A stretch of DNA of 64,000 bases. It comes from Salipaludibacillus sp. CUR1. Lineage in GTDB: Bacteria; Bacillota; Bacilli; Bacillales; Salisediminibacteriaceae. Shown in pieces: positions 25,870 to 34,917 of the stretch. Every line of letters starts with the position of its first letter. The stretch's first letter is position 1. A program made the translations under genes and the position numbers. The stretch spans positions 1 through 64,000 of the forward strand of contig NZ_JAIWPE010000096.1 in the NCBI RefSeq assembly GCF_021028955.1, read 5' to 3'. The notes under the pieces were generated by a model. That model did no database searches. It saw only the letters and a program-made list of their open reading frames with translations, and was not told the DNA's origin.

Positions 25870-25893
25870 CTCCCAATCTCCTTTCTGTATATA

Positions 25894-26628
25894 CTATCTT
25901 GCTGCATTAATATAGGAAGACAGGAATTCTCTTGGAAGACGAAACCTTTCATTATTAGCTATAAGATCACTGTTGCTGTCGTTGTCTTTATACTCATTTA
26001 TCTCTTTGTGAATCCTTTCCATCTTAATATCAAGATGGGCTGCCGTTTCTGCTGCTTCCTTTAATTCCTGAAGAATAGCAGGCGGCGCGTCTTTATTGTA
26101 TTTATAATAAATTTTGTGTTCGAGGCTTGCCCAGAAATCCATGGCAATGGTGCGGATTTGGACTTCGACATATACGTCAAGCACTCTGTCTGACATAAAG
26201 ACAGGAATCTCAAGAATTAAATGAAGGCTTTGATAACCATTAGGTTTAGGATGAGCGATATAATCTTTTTTTTCCACCACGTGAATATCTTTTTGCCGTT
26301 CGAGCATGTCGCTTATCTCATAAATATCTGACAGAAAGGCACACGATATTCTTACACCTGCAATATCCTGAATGTTTTCCCTGATTGATGGAATTGTCAG
26401 GTCACACCCTTTCCTCCAGACTTTGTTCATAATACTTTCCGGTGTCTTAATTCGTGATTTCACATGTTCTATCGGATTATAATCATGAATGTAATGAAAC
26501 TCCTGCTGTAAAATATCTATTTTAGTATTTAACTCATCCAAAGCAAACTGGTACGTCATCATAAACCGCGTTAATTCCTTTTTAACAGCTTTCAGCTTCC
26601 TCATATTTATAGGGGCTGCTGTTTCCAT
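25894..26628 (-). CDS. Small alarmone synthetase, RelQ-like GTP pyrophosphokinase
   Basis: A 244-residue single-domain (p)ppGpp synthetase, like RelQ/YjbM: it transfers pyrophosphate from ATP to GTP or GDP. Visible synthetase motifs are RIKTPESIMNKVWRKG, DIAGVRISCAFLSDIY (metal-binding Asp), HPKPNGYQSLHLIL and VEVQIRTIAMDFWASLEHKI. No hydrolase, TGS or ACT domain is present. ATG 26628 with GAGGAGG upstream is preferred; the frame extends 28 codons further. The operon with a phospholipase D-type enzyme hints at a link between the stringent response and membrane lipids. Confidence 0.88.
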   Translation of the reverse strand: METAAPINMRKLKAVKKELTRFMMTYQFALDELNTKIDILQQEFHYIHDYNPIEHVKSRIKTPESIMNKVWRKGCDLTIPSIRENIQDIAGVRISCAFLSDIYEISDMLERQKDIHVVEKKDYIAHPKPNGYQSLHLILEIPVFMSDRVLDVYVEVQIRTIAMDFWASLEHKIYYKYNKDAPPAILQELKEAAETAAHLDIKMERIHKEINEYKDNDSNSDLIANNERFRLPREFLSSYINAAR

Positions 26629-26677
26629 ATCCTTCTCCTCCTCAGTCATTCCTGCTTTATACTCGGGTTCAAATCTT

Positions 26678-26854
26678 CTATAAGTTTTCTTTATCCTCTT
26701 TACGCCGTACACAAAAGTCTGCGTGTATGCCCTGGCTCCTCAGCAAATTTACAATTTCCCTGACAGACTTTTTTCTTGGAGAGACCTCCGACTCAGAAGA
26801 ACGAGGGTTTCCTGGCAATTCGCTTGTCCTCCTGTCCGTCTTCGATAGGCTCAT
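26678..26854 (-). CDS. Small basic protein upstream of the alarmone synthetase
   Basis: A 58-residue frame from ATG 26854 behind AGAGGTG; a GTG 12 bases earlier is an alternative. It is Ser/Arg-rich at first, then SVREIVNLLRSQGIHADFCVRR, which looks like a folded helix-strand segment. It ends 49 bp before the RelQ-like start, on the same strand. No family recognised. Good start context argues for a real gene; size keeps confidence modest. Confidence 0.45.
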   Translation of the reverse strand: MSLSKTDRRTSELPGNPRSSESEVSPRKKSVREIVNLLRSQGIHADFCVRRKEDKENL

Positions 26855-27042
26855 TTGTGTTGACACCTCTTCCCGTCGATTTTGTATAATTTCTTTCTCC
26901 CTTTATATTTTATAAAAGGTTTATGAACTCACTGTGAACTGGTGAAAAGGCGTATACTGTAAAAAATCAGTCTGCCGACAAACCTGCAGAAGCTGTCATA
27001 CGTCTTAATTTTTGATTCTAATAAGAATAATTTTTTAAAGAG

Positions 27043-27071
27043 AAAAACGTCCTGCCAGGCTGGGCAGGACG
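27043..27071 (-). terminator. Terminator of the two-component operon
   Basis: CGTCCTGCC (27048-27056) pairs with GGCAGGACG (27063-27071); on the minus strand five T follow. It lies just past the kinase stop. Confidence 0.9.
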
Positions 27072-27078
27072 CATCTAT

Positions 27079-28425
27079 TTACTCTCTATTAAACGGAATT
27101 TCCACCGAAAAAACAGACCCTTTTTCCTTTTCACTGGAGACATTAATTCCACAGTTATGAATGGTTAAAATCTTCTTCACAATTGATAAGCCTAATCCGT
27201 TTCCGTCAGTGGAACTGCTTCTTGCTTTATCCACTTTATAAAATTTGTCAAAAAGATGAGGGAAAGCTTCTTCAGGTATTCCTTTCCCGTTATCTTTAAT
27301 ACTTACCTGAATATGGCTGCTTTGTTTTCTAAGGGTGACAGTAATGATTTCTCCTTGAGGAGAGTATTTAATCGCATTAGTTAACAGGTTTACCCATACT
27401 TGGCTGAATAAATCTTCATCTGCTGTTACTTCCGCCGGTTCAAGATCCAATTCCACTGTCAGCTGCCGCTTTTTCCATAAAGGCTCTGTTGCCAGTACGG
27501 CGCGTCTCACCTGTTCGTCAAGCCGGTAATTAACAGGTTTAAACGGATACTGGTCTGATTCAAGCGACGCCAGCTGCAAAAGATTCTCGCTCAGCCGAGA
27601 AAGTCTTTCTGTTTCTTTATATATAATATCAAGATATTCTTTCTGGTTTTTTTCCGGCACAATATCGTCCCGGATTGCTTTCGTAAAACCTCTGATTGAC
27701 GTAAGGGGCGACTGGAACTCGTGGGAGACACTGCTTACAAAATCATCTCTCATTTGATCTATTTGCTCCACTTCAGCGGCCATATGGTTAAAGCTCCTTA
27801 TAAGCTCACCCACTTCGTCTTTGTTGTCTTTGTTCTTGACCCTGATGGAAAAGTTTCCTGTGGCCATTTCTTTAGCTGCTGCCGTTAACCTTTTTATTGG
27901 ATCAACGACATACCGGGAAGCCAGAAAGATTAACAGACTTCCAACAATAAGAACAATTAGAAGAGCTATTAGAATGACGTTCCTGATCGCTTCGCCTTCC
28001 GCTTCATAATCCATATGAACAAAGAGGGCAAACGAGTCATCACCTATTTCTACCGGCATCCCCCCTACCCTGGCTTGGCTCTCATGGTATACGACCGGTG
28101 AAACCGCGCTCCCTGTGATTACTTCCTGGTAGGCCCCTTCACTGACAGGAAAAGAGGGCTCCTCAGAAAGCGGTTCCCCTTCTTCATTTACGATCATCAC
28201 TTCAAAATGAAATTCTTTTAGTGTCTCTATCATGTCATCAATATTCTGAGCCTCAGTCATCTCCACGACCCCTGCAACTCCCCGGGTGACATTTGTAATT
28301 TCTTCTTCAAAAAGCACTTCCCGCTGAAAAAACAAGGATGTAATCATATATGAAACTAATAAACTTATTAAGACGACACTAATAAAGGTCGCAACTATCC
28401 GCAAATACAGGCTTTTTTTAATCAT
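27079..28425 (-). CDS. Sensor histidine kinase
   Basis: A 448-residue membrane kinase: helix 1 at about 8-30, an acidic extracellular sensor of about 110 residues, helix 2 at about 148-170, a HAMP domain (to about 220), the phospho-acceptor helix with DFVSSVSHEFQSPLTSIRGF and a catalytic ATPase domain with N-box NLLTNAIKYSP, DNGKGIPEEAFPHLFDKFY and GNGLGLSIVKKI. Its ATG overlaps the TGA of the response regulator by one base, giving a tight two-gene operon. Signal unknown; nearby YhgE/Pip could be a target. Confidence 0.95.
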   Translation of the reverse strand: MIKKSLYLRIVATFISVVLISLLVSYMITSLFFQREVLFEEEITNVTRGVAGVVEMTEAQNIDDMIETLKEFHFEVMIVNEEGEPLSEEPSFPVSEGAYQEVITGSAVSPVVYHESQARVGGMPVEIGDDSFALFVHMDYEAEGEAIRNVILIALLIVLIVGSLLIFLASRYVVDPIKRLTAAAKEMATGNFSIRVKNKDNKDEVGELIRSFNHMAAEVEQIDQMRDDFVSSVSHEFQSPLTSIRGFTKAIRDDIVPEKNQKEYLDIIYKETERLSRLSENLLQLASLESDQYPFKPVNYRLDEQVRRAVLATEPLWKKRQLTVELDLEPAEVTADEDLFSQVWVNLLTNAIKYSPQGEIITVTLRKQSSHIQVSIKDNGKGIPEEAFPHLFDKFYKVDKARSSSTDGNGLGLSIVKKILTIHNCGINVSSEKEKGSVFSVEIPFNRE

Positions 28426-29093
28426 CAGTTTTCCTCCAGCCGGTATCCTAAGCCTCTGACGGTCGTTATCGTTAATTCAGGAAAAGGGGTCATCTGCTCC
28501 CTTAACCTTTTAATATGGACGTCTACTGTTCTTTCATCACCTTCATAGTCGTACCCCCATATTTTCTCGATCAGCTGGGCACGCGTGAAAATTTTTCCGG
28601 GAGAACCGGCGAGCGTAAAGAGCAGCTCACATTCTTTCCGTTTCAGCTGGACGGTCCCGTGCGCCGATGCCACGGTCAGGCGCTCTACATCTATAGTTAC
28701 ATCTCCTATTTTCACAAGGTTCTCCAGGTTAATATTATAGCGTTTCAAAAGGGCTTTCACACGCAGGTTCAACTCAACCGGATCAAACGGCTTAACTAAA
28801 TAATCGTCCGTTCCAGCATTAAAGCCCTTTACTTTATCCTGGGATTCGCCTTTCGCTGTCACCATAAGGATAGGAATATTTAAGAACGATCGGATATCTT
28901 CGGTTAACTCAATACCATCTAAATGAGGCATCATTACGTCAATAATCGCCAGATCGATCTTTTCCGCAGAGACCAGATCCAGTGCCTCTTGCCCATCTTC
29001 CGCTTCAATCACATTAAACTGGCTGTTTTCAAGATACAACCTCATCAGTTTTCTGATATGCGGATCGTCATCAGCAATTAGTATAGTAGTCAT
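28425..29093 (-). CDS. OmpR-family response regulator
   Basis: A 222-residue regulator. The receiver domain has the acidic pocket (IADDDPH), phospho-acceptor Asp in LAIIDVMMPHLDG (about 53), the conserved Thr in ILMVTAKGE and Lys in DDYLVKPFDP. The C-terminal winged helix shows LIEKIWGYDYEGDERTVDVHIKRLRE and TVRGLGYRLE. It is the first gene of the operon with the histidine kinase. Confidence 0.95.
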   Translation of the reverse strand: MTTILIADDDPHIRKLMRLYLENSQFNVIEAEDGQEALDLVSAEKIDLAIIDVMMPHLDGIELTEDIRSFLNIPILMVTAKGESQDKVKGFNAGTDDYLVKPFDPVELNLRVKALLKRYNINLENLVKIGDVTIDVERLTVASAHGTVQLKRKECELLFTLAGSPGKIFTRAQLIEKIWGYDYEGDERTVDVHIKRLREQMTPFPELTITTVRGLGYRLEEN

Positions 29094-29165
29094 TATTACG
29101 TCCCCTGCCTTTCTATTATCTCGTTTATGCGGTGGGTCGGCTGATTTTCTGTTCCTGAGACTGGG

Positions 29166-29192
29166 GTTGGTGCGACACCAGTTGCACCAACC
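29166..29192. repeat. 27-nt hairpin repeat, copy 1
   Basis: A 9-bp perfect stem (GGTTGGTGC at 29165-29173 with GCACCAACC at 29184-29192) around a 10-nt loop. It matches two copies at 62279-62305 and 62371-62397 at 22 or 23 of 27 positions. No T run follows on either strand, so it is not a typical terminator. It lies between the YhgE/Pip gene and the response regulator. Confidence 0.75.
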
Positions 29193-29259
29193 ATACCATC
29201 CCCATTACTTTTTATAATATCACCTGTAGTATTAAACGGGAATTGTCTTCCTGTCTGTT

Positions 29260-31938
29260 CTATTCTACGAGGCGGCTGGATTTGGATTTAGCGTATGTCC
29301 TTTCAATTCTGGAGGCAAGCACGGGTTTTAAAAGAAGTCCTACAGCGAGGGTTAATACCCAGAAGCCTGACAGAATGATAACGTTTTTCCATACGAGAGC
29401 CGGTATAATCCCTCCTGCTGCTTCTCTCAGCAGGTTAATAGCGTAAGTGAAGGGCAAATAAGGATTGATCTGCTGGAAGAATGGCGGAGCGACTTCAATT
29501 GGGAATGTCCCTCCTCCGCCGGACAGCTGCAGCACAAGAAGCACAATAGCCAAAGCCTTGCCAATGTTGCCCAAAATGGAGGCCAGTGTATAAACCATTG
29601 TCATAAAAACAACGGCTATGATAACTGAAAATAAAACAAATAAGTATGGGCTGTCTGCATACACGCCAAGAAGAGTGAGATTTCCTATGCTTACAATTAA
29701 CCCTTGGAGAACGCCCATGATTAAAAACAAAATCATTCTTCCAAGATAAATTGAGCGAAGAGTAAATTCCGGACGGCGATCCACTGTGTGTAAATTGGTG
29801 CTGATCAAATTAGATAACAGCAAAGCGCCAACCCAAAGACTTAAGGTCGTGTAAAAAGGCGCATTGGCCGATCCGTAATTAGGTATTGGAAAAAGCTCTT
29901 CTTCCACTAAATTTACAGGGTTTGCGAAAAAATCAGTTTCTTCATCAAGATCATTCCGCAGAACTGAAATAATTTCATTCAGTCGGTCCTCTTCTTCTAT
30001 GTCACGTATTTGATCCGCCACTTCTCCTAAATTTTCTTCCATTTCAGGTAGCTCGCTGCGGGAAAATTCAGCGAGCTCGTTTACTGCTTCCTCCACTTGC
30101 GGCATATTTTCTTCTAATAATTCGGCCAGCCTCCGGTAGTCTTCTTTTACTTTAGGCAAGTCATCCCGTATGAAATCGGCCGTCTCATATATTTTTGCTT
30201 CAATGCCTGGCAGATCCTCACGGACAAAGGCGGCTGCTGATTCAATTGCCTCTGTAATAAGCGGGAGTGTGTCCTGAATTTGCTGAGTTATATTCTTAAT
30301 GCTTTCTTCCAATTCAGGAAGCCGTTCAATTTGTTCTTCAATACTTTCTTCTCCACTAACAGCTATTTTTTCTGCATTTTCAAGCGTTTCTTCTACTGTT
30401 TGTAAAGCTTTATAATTTTCTTCGAAAGAGTTGCCGGCGTTCACCAGACCGGATCTGAGGTTCTGGATGGCTTGATCTGTCTGATCGGCCCCTTCTCCCA
30501 TTAAATAATCGTGAAGGCCGCCTGCCATTTGTTCAGTTTCTGAAGCGGTTGACTGCAGGGACTCTATTAGGTCCTTTCCTGGAGTTTGACCAGATTCAAT
30601 CGTCGTTAACGCGCCCTGAAGTTCCTTTTGAAATGTTTGAAGCTGCTCTTTTACCTTCGTTAACTGGTTAATAACTTCAAGCAGTTCCTCATCCCCGGAA
30701 TAGTCATGAATTGAGCTGTACATATCTATGGCGTTATCAAGAACGTCTATATGATTTGCAAGCTGTTCATCTAATTCTTTCAGCACGTCCTTTGCATTAT
30801 CTTCCTCCTCATTGTCTATAAACATATTCAGAGTATTTTCTGCAGAAGCAGCTGTCTGACTCGCGAACAGCGCCTGCTGGGCGACTGTCTCACTGACTTT
30901 TTCAGACGAACCTTCAACTTCATCTATAAAAACCATGAGAGCTTCTGAATAGTCTTCAATTGAGTCAGCTCTTTCTTCGACTTCCGGCAGCATTTCCTGG
31001 GCATTCTCAATCGTTACTTGAGCTTCCCTGGCGCCGTCGAGAGCTTCTTCAAGCAGATCTGCAATGTCTGCAAACCGGTTGTTTAACTCGTCAACCTCCG
31101 CCACTGCTTTTTCAATGTCTGGAATGGTTTCTTCCAATTGAAGCACGCCTTCGCCCAGTTCATTGATTTCGGGCAGGCGGCTTTCAAGCAGGAGAATTTG
31201 TTCCGTTCCTTCATCAATCTGGGGACTAAGGCTCCTTAATTCCAGAAACTGATTTATATGGTTATCAATTTCCCCCCAATTTTCATCAAACGCCACCACT
31301 TGATCTGCAAATTCGTTTACAGCAGGAAAATGGGACTCAAGGTCATAAACTGTTTGTTTAATTCTGCGGAATGTAGGAAGTTCTTCTTCCAGTTTAAGCC
31401 CGAGCCTGTCAAACTCCTGAAATAAAGACTTTGAGGTTTCTTCAATAAATTGCTCATTAATCTCTTTTACGATCGCAGATGCGCCTGCGGACGTCATTTT
31501 AGGAGCTATGGCATTCACTTTTTCATTGACCTGGTAATGAACTTGCGCCGAGTCCGGTTCTCCTTTAACCACGCTTGAGAGATCTTCAGAAAATGAGCTG
31601 CTTATATAGATACTTGCGTAATAGTCTCCGTATTCCACCCCTTTTTCAGCTTCCTCCCTTTCAACAAAAGACCAGCCGAAGTTATCATTATTTTGAAGAT
31701 TCTCTGTCAGTTCTTCCCCTACGTTGATGAATTCTCCATCAACATAAGCGCCTTTATCTTCATTGACCACCGCCACCTGAACTCCTTCCGTATTGGCATA
31801 AGGATCCCAGGAGGCACTTAAGTTGAACCAGGCGTATAAAGACGGCAGAATTGCCAGTCCTATAAGAAGAATGCCTACGAGAGGCACTCGTTTAATATTC
31901 AATAAATCCTGTTTAAATATCTTCCATACGTGTGTCAT
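29260..31938 (-). CDS. YhgE/Pip family membrane protein
   Basis: An 892-residue protein of the YhgE/Pip family, related to ABC-2-type permeases. One membrane helix near the N-terminus (about 20-37) is followed by WDPYANTEGVQVAVVNEDKGA, the family's conserved opening. A region of some 550 residues outside the membrane, very acidic and full of heptad-like repeats, is probably coiled coil. About five helices close the protein (from about 695). Lactococcal Pip is a phage-infection receptor, and streptococcal and mycobacterial relatives assist secretion of small effectors. No such partner is visible here. Located next to a two-component system. Confidence 0.9.
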   Translation of the reverse strand: MTHVWKIFKQDLLNIKRVPLVGILLIGLAILPSLYAWFNLSASWDPYANTEGVQVAVVNEDKGAYVDGEFINVGEELTENLQNNDNFGWSFVEREEAEKGVEYGDYYASIYISSSFSEDLSSVVKGEPDSAQVHYQVNEKVNAIAPKMTSAGASAIVKEINEQFIEETSKSLFQEFDRLGLKLEEELPTFRRIKQTVYDLESHFPAVNEFADQVVAFDENWGEIDNHINQFLELRSLSPQIDEGTEQILLLESRLPEINELGEGVLQLEETIPDIEKAVAEVDELNNRFADIADLLEEALDGAREAQVTIENAQEMLPEVEERADSIEDYSEALMVFIDEVEGSSEKVSETVAQQALFASQTAASAENTLNMFIDNEEEDNAKDVLKELDEQLANHIDVLDNAIDMYSSIHDYSGDEELLEVINQLTKVKEQLQTFQKELQGALTTIESGQTPGKDLIESLQSTASETEQMAGGLHDYLMGEGADQTDQAIQNLRSGLVNAGNSFEENYKALQTVEETLENAEKIAVSGEESIEEQIERLPELEESIKNITQQIQDTLPLITEAIESAAAFVREDLPGIEAKIYETADFIRDDLPKVKEDYRRLAELLEENMPQVEEAVNELAEFSRSELPEMEENLGEVADQIRDIEEEDRLNEIISVLRNDLDEETDFFANPVNLVEEELFPIPNYGSANAPFYTTLSLWVGALLLSNLISTNLHTVDRRPEFTLRSIYLGRMILFLIMGVLQGLIVSIGNLTLLGVYADSPYLFVLFSVIIAVVFMTMVYTLASILGNIGKALAIVLLVLQLSGGGGTFPIEVAPPFFQQINPYLPFTYAINLLREAAGGIIPALVWKNVIILSGFWVLTLAVGLLLKPVLASRIERTYAKSKSSRLVE

Positions 31939-32197
31939 TGTCTTCCCCCATAATTGTCTTCTTTACATTACCGGTTGTAACTGGCGAACCGGTAATTGCC
32001 GGCTCTGTCATCAGCACTGTAAAAGACTAACATGGAAGTATGAACTGAAAATGAACTGAGAAAAATTTTATGGCGGTGTATTCAGCTTTTTTCGCTATTT
32101 TTCGACAAAAGGGAAATTTAGGGCTTTTAAAATTTTTTAATGGGGGTAATGGTACTCATATAATAGGGTTAAAAAACTACTAACCGGGGTGAAACTT

Positions 32198-32554
32198 ATG
32201 ATTAGAGAATTATCTGTCAGCGAGGGTAATTTTATTGCATTCGAAGTTACTGAGAATGTTTCAGAAGAAGAATTTGGAGATGCCTCTGATAAAATGAAAG
32301 AATTAATAGGGAAATACGGAAAGATCAGGTTAATGGTCCGGTTCCCTGAACTTCCTATTCAAGATGTCAGCAGTATAAACAACCGTTTTAAGTTTATAAA
32401 AAATAACTTTAATGATATTGAAAAATATGCGGTAGTGACTGATAAAAATATATTTAATATTGCAGCCGCTATCGTAGATACTGCAAGTGAGACCGATGTC
32501 CAGCGGTTTTCTGCAGATGATTTGGAAAAAGCTGTTAAGTGGGTCAAATCGTAA
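32198..32554 (+). CDS. SpoIIAA-like STAS-fold protein
   Basis: A 118-residue soluble protein resembling the SpoIIAA-like family (PF11964 type), related to STAS domains but used outside the sporulation sigma switch. The alternating pattern (ELIGKYGKIRLMVRFPELPI, IEKYAVVTDKNIFNIAAAIV) fits the STAS beta-alpha fold. ATG 32198 follows CGGGGTGA. TATAAT at 32159-32164 may be its -10 box. Single gene with a terminator; role unknown. Confidence 0.7.
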   Translation: MIRELSVSEGNFIAFEVTENVSEEEFGDASDKMKELIGKYGKIRLMVRFPELPIQDVSSINNRFKFIKNNFNDIEKYAVVTDKNIFNIAAAIVDTASETDVQRFSADDLEKAVKWVKS

Positions 32555-32562
32555 AATTTCAA

Positions 32563-32610
32563 GAATAAATTAAATAGCGGTGGTTTTTAAGCCGCTTTTA
32601 TTTATTCTTT
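32563..32610 (+). terminator. Terminator after the SpoIIAA-like gene
   Basis: AGCGG (32576-32580) with CCGCT (32592-32596), extended by GAATAAAT (32563-32570) with ATTTATTC (32600-32607), then T-rich sequence. Confidence 0.7.
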
Positions 32611-32625
32611 TACTTAATTAAGGGA

Positions 32626-32653
32626 AAAGAAAAAGACCAGCGAAAGCTGATCT
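32626..32653 (-). terminator. Terminator of the RsbR-like gene
   Basis: AGACCAGC (32634-32641) pairs with GCTGATCT (32646-32653, one wobble); the minus strand continues into TTTTCTTTT. Confidence 0.75.
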
Positions 32654-32679
32654 AAAGGGAGATAAATATTTAAAAACGT

Positions 32680-33525
32680 CTATTTAAAAGTAAACTCTCT
32701 CAATTGGATGGCTTCAGCAAGGGAGGGTTTAATGGTCACCTCTTCAAACATTATACCTAACTGGACAGTAGATCTGGCTAATTCAGGCCTCATTCCGGAA
32801 AGAGTGGTTGTCACGCCGATTAGCTTAAGGGCCCGTATAAGGTGCATCAGTTCTTCTGCCACTATTTCGTCTATTGTTACTACACCGGATAAATCGAGCA
32901 GCAGGTAATTCACGCGCTGCTTCGAGCACTGGTCAATTGTTTTATCCAGAATAATTTTTGAGCGGAAGGAATCGATATTTCCGACTAAAGGAAGCAATGC
33001 GACCTGAGGGCTTAAAGAAATAACTGGTGAGCTCAGTTCCATAATGACTTCCTCTTGTGCTTCTATTCTTTGTTTAGCGTACCTAGTATGTTCCTCAACA
33101 AACCTTACCGCTATTTCTCTAAACCAATCGCCTATAACTCTATACCAGTTAATGACCTCTTTGACTGCATAGTCATTCTTTACCAAATCAACGTATTGAT
33201 CCAGTAAATTAAAGTATTGTTCTTCTGTTCTGTTAAATTCATTAAGAATCAAATGCAAAGGCGTATTTAAATGTTCTTCATCTTTTGCTATTTCATCAAT
33301 CCACTCTTTGAGGCTGTTTTCAAAAGTGTTTATTTCACTGTTGAATACGGCAAAAAAACGTCTGTGAAAATCATTATTCTGCCTTTTCAAGTTGTTAATT
33401 ACTTCTGAATCCGGTGAGGAATAAATCCCTTCTGGCGCACTAATTTTAACAGAGTTATACCATTCTTCAGTTAACTGATCTGTATGTTCCATTAAATAAT
33501 CATACAATTTCTCATTCTGATACAT
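32680..33525 (-). CDS. RsbR-type stressosome protein
   Basis: A 281-residue protein with a helical, globin-like N-terminal sensor domain (about 1-155) and a C-terminal STAS domain (about 165-280), the layout of RsbR paralogues that assemble the stressosome controlling sigma-B. In the STAS domain YLLLDLSGVVTIDEIVAEEL and SGMRPELARSTVQLGI align with RsbRA. The Thr equivalent to RsbRA Thr205 is kept (ARST), but the Thr171 position (VDT in RsbRA) is Glu (IDE). No rsbS or rsbT is adjacent. The gene is monocistronic. Confidence 0.85.
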   Translation of the reverse strand: MYQNEKLYDYLMEHTDQLTEEWYNSVKISAPEGIYSSPDSEVINNLKRQNNDFHRRFFAVFNSEINTFENSLKEWIDEIAKDEEHLNTPLHLILNEFNRTEEQYFNLLDQYVDLVKNDYAVKEVINWYRVIGDWFREIAVRFVEEHTRYAKQRIEAQEEVIMELSSPVISLSPQVALLPLVGNIDSFRSKIILDKTIDQCSKQRVNYLLLDLSGVVTIDEIVAEELMHLIRALKLIGVTTTLSGMRPELARSTVQLGIMFEEVTIKPSLAEAIQLREFTFK

Positions 33526-33837
33526 GAAAACCTCCCTCTGTAAATGCCAATATGTTTACCAATTTAATACATTTTTTTAAATATACTAATTTATTTACCT
33601 GATTTCTATATTTTGCAGTCTTTTTTTGAGTTTTCCCCTCCGCTCTAAAACCTCTTCCTTGTAAACTCAAAACCTATTACCACAAGTTTACCATAACATT
33701 CATACGGTCTAATGTTAAATATTTCTATCTTTTTTATGGGAAAAAATGAGTTTTCAAGTAATCAAACTTACATAACAGCAAAGTAAAGAGAATAAAAAAA
33801 CTCATTAGTTTGATTCTTAAGAAAATGAAATTCTATT
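33526..33837. other. AT-rich intergenic region
   Basis: Upstream of the RsbR-like gene and downstream of gerC. A small stem AAACT/AGTTT (33798-33811) followed on the minus strand by T residues may end the ger operon. No gene seen. Confidence 0.45.
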
Positions 33838-34917
33838 TTAATCACTGACTCCCCCGTGTGTAATTATCGTATCGACATTGACGTGCACCTTCACATTGGG
33901 GTACTGGTCTGTCCACTTTTGTTCATCCCAGCCTCTAGTCCGTGTTTTAACTTGAAAACCTAAACCGACCGGGTCTGTCTCTAAATCCTGGAACTTTTTA
34001 ATCAACTTAGAAATTTCTACTGTGAGCTCTTCCTCCAACAGGTGGTTAATTTCATTAATTTTCTTCTGATCCAGCGGTATTCCGGAATATTCATTCACGT
34101 ACCCTTTAGTACGGAGATTCAGTGTAATCTCCGGCATCCCTTTCCGCATCTCAACCTGGTAACTGGACTGGGCACTTAAATTTCTGATAGAGGCAAATTC
34201 CTTGTCAGGAAGGGCCACTTCGTAAGTACCCCCCTGAAAGTTTTCAATTAACATTTTAAATATTATTGACTCTTCCAGCGAAAGAGCAGAAACCATCTTG
34301 TCATTTTTAAAGATTGCAACCCCTGTCACTTGGACCTGATCATTAACTTTCTTCAAATAAGGCAGATAAGTTTCCATCCCTTCCTGATATAAACGATAAA
34401 CAAATACATGCATATTGCTTTTTGGAATATTATGATTATTAATATTCTGTTCAATAAGCTCAGACAAGTACTTTGAGATTTCCGGCTGGAGGGAGGGCTG
34501 GTTTTCCAAAAGCTGATTTGTGGATCCTTCAAACACCCCTAAATAAAGACGTTGCCCCACTAATGGATCACGGTAAAACGTATCACCCTGCTCGATTATC
34601 CCTTTTTTTGCCATCTCATTATTAAACAGAACAACAGCCAATTTGCTGTTATTAATTAACTTCGGTGATTTACTGTCCATTTCAGCCCGTATGTTTTTAG
34701 CTGTTCGGCCAACTGCCGTAATTGTTTCACTGGTTACACCTTCACCTGAGTTATTTCCATTATCACCTTTATAGATCGGCACACTTACAGTAGCCCTAAA
34801 ATTTAACTCGTCAACATAATCAATTCCTGTTGCATGTATCAGTAACAGTTCGTCCACTATTTCCTGCTGGACACAGGCACTGGTTAAAAACGTGAGCAGA
34901 ATAACGAGTTTTTTCAT
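33838..34917 (-). CDS. Spore germination lipoprotein, GerC type
   Basis: A 359-residue GerC-family (Ger(x)C) lipoprotein: signal sequence with lipobox TSAC (Cys about 15), then the family pattern LLIHATGIDYVDE, SPKLINNSKLAVVLF, the FKNDKMVSALSLEES region and a C-terminal domain ending with VDTIITHGG. GerC subunits are anchored outside the inner spore membrane and complete the germinant receptor with GerA and GerB. Its ATG overlaps the end of gerB by a base. Third gene of the ger operon. Confidence 0.93.
   Translation of the reverse strand: MKKLVILLTFLTSACVQQEIVDELLLIHATGIDYVDELNFRATVSVPIYKGDNGNNSGEGVTSETITAVGRTAKNIRAEMDSKSPKLINNSKLAVVLFNNEMAKKGIIEQGDTFYRDPLVGQRLYLGVFEGSTNQLLENQPSLQPEISKYLSELIEQNINNHNIPKSNMHVFVYRLYQEGMETYLPYLKKVNDQVQVTGVAIFKNDKMVSALSLEESIIFKMLIENFQGGTYEVALPDKEFASIRNLSAQSSYQVEMRKGMPEITLNLRTKGYVNEYSGIPLDQKKINEINHLLEEELTVEISKLIKKFQDLETDPVGLGFQVKTRTRGWDEQKWTDQYPNVKVHVNVDTIITHGGVSD

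Noticed and set aside
29260-31938. YhgE/Pip as an ABC exporter or type VII secretion component
   Set aside because: No ATPase, WXG100 or EccC gene is adjacent, so only the family name is supported.
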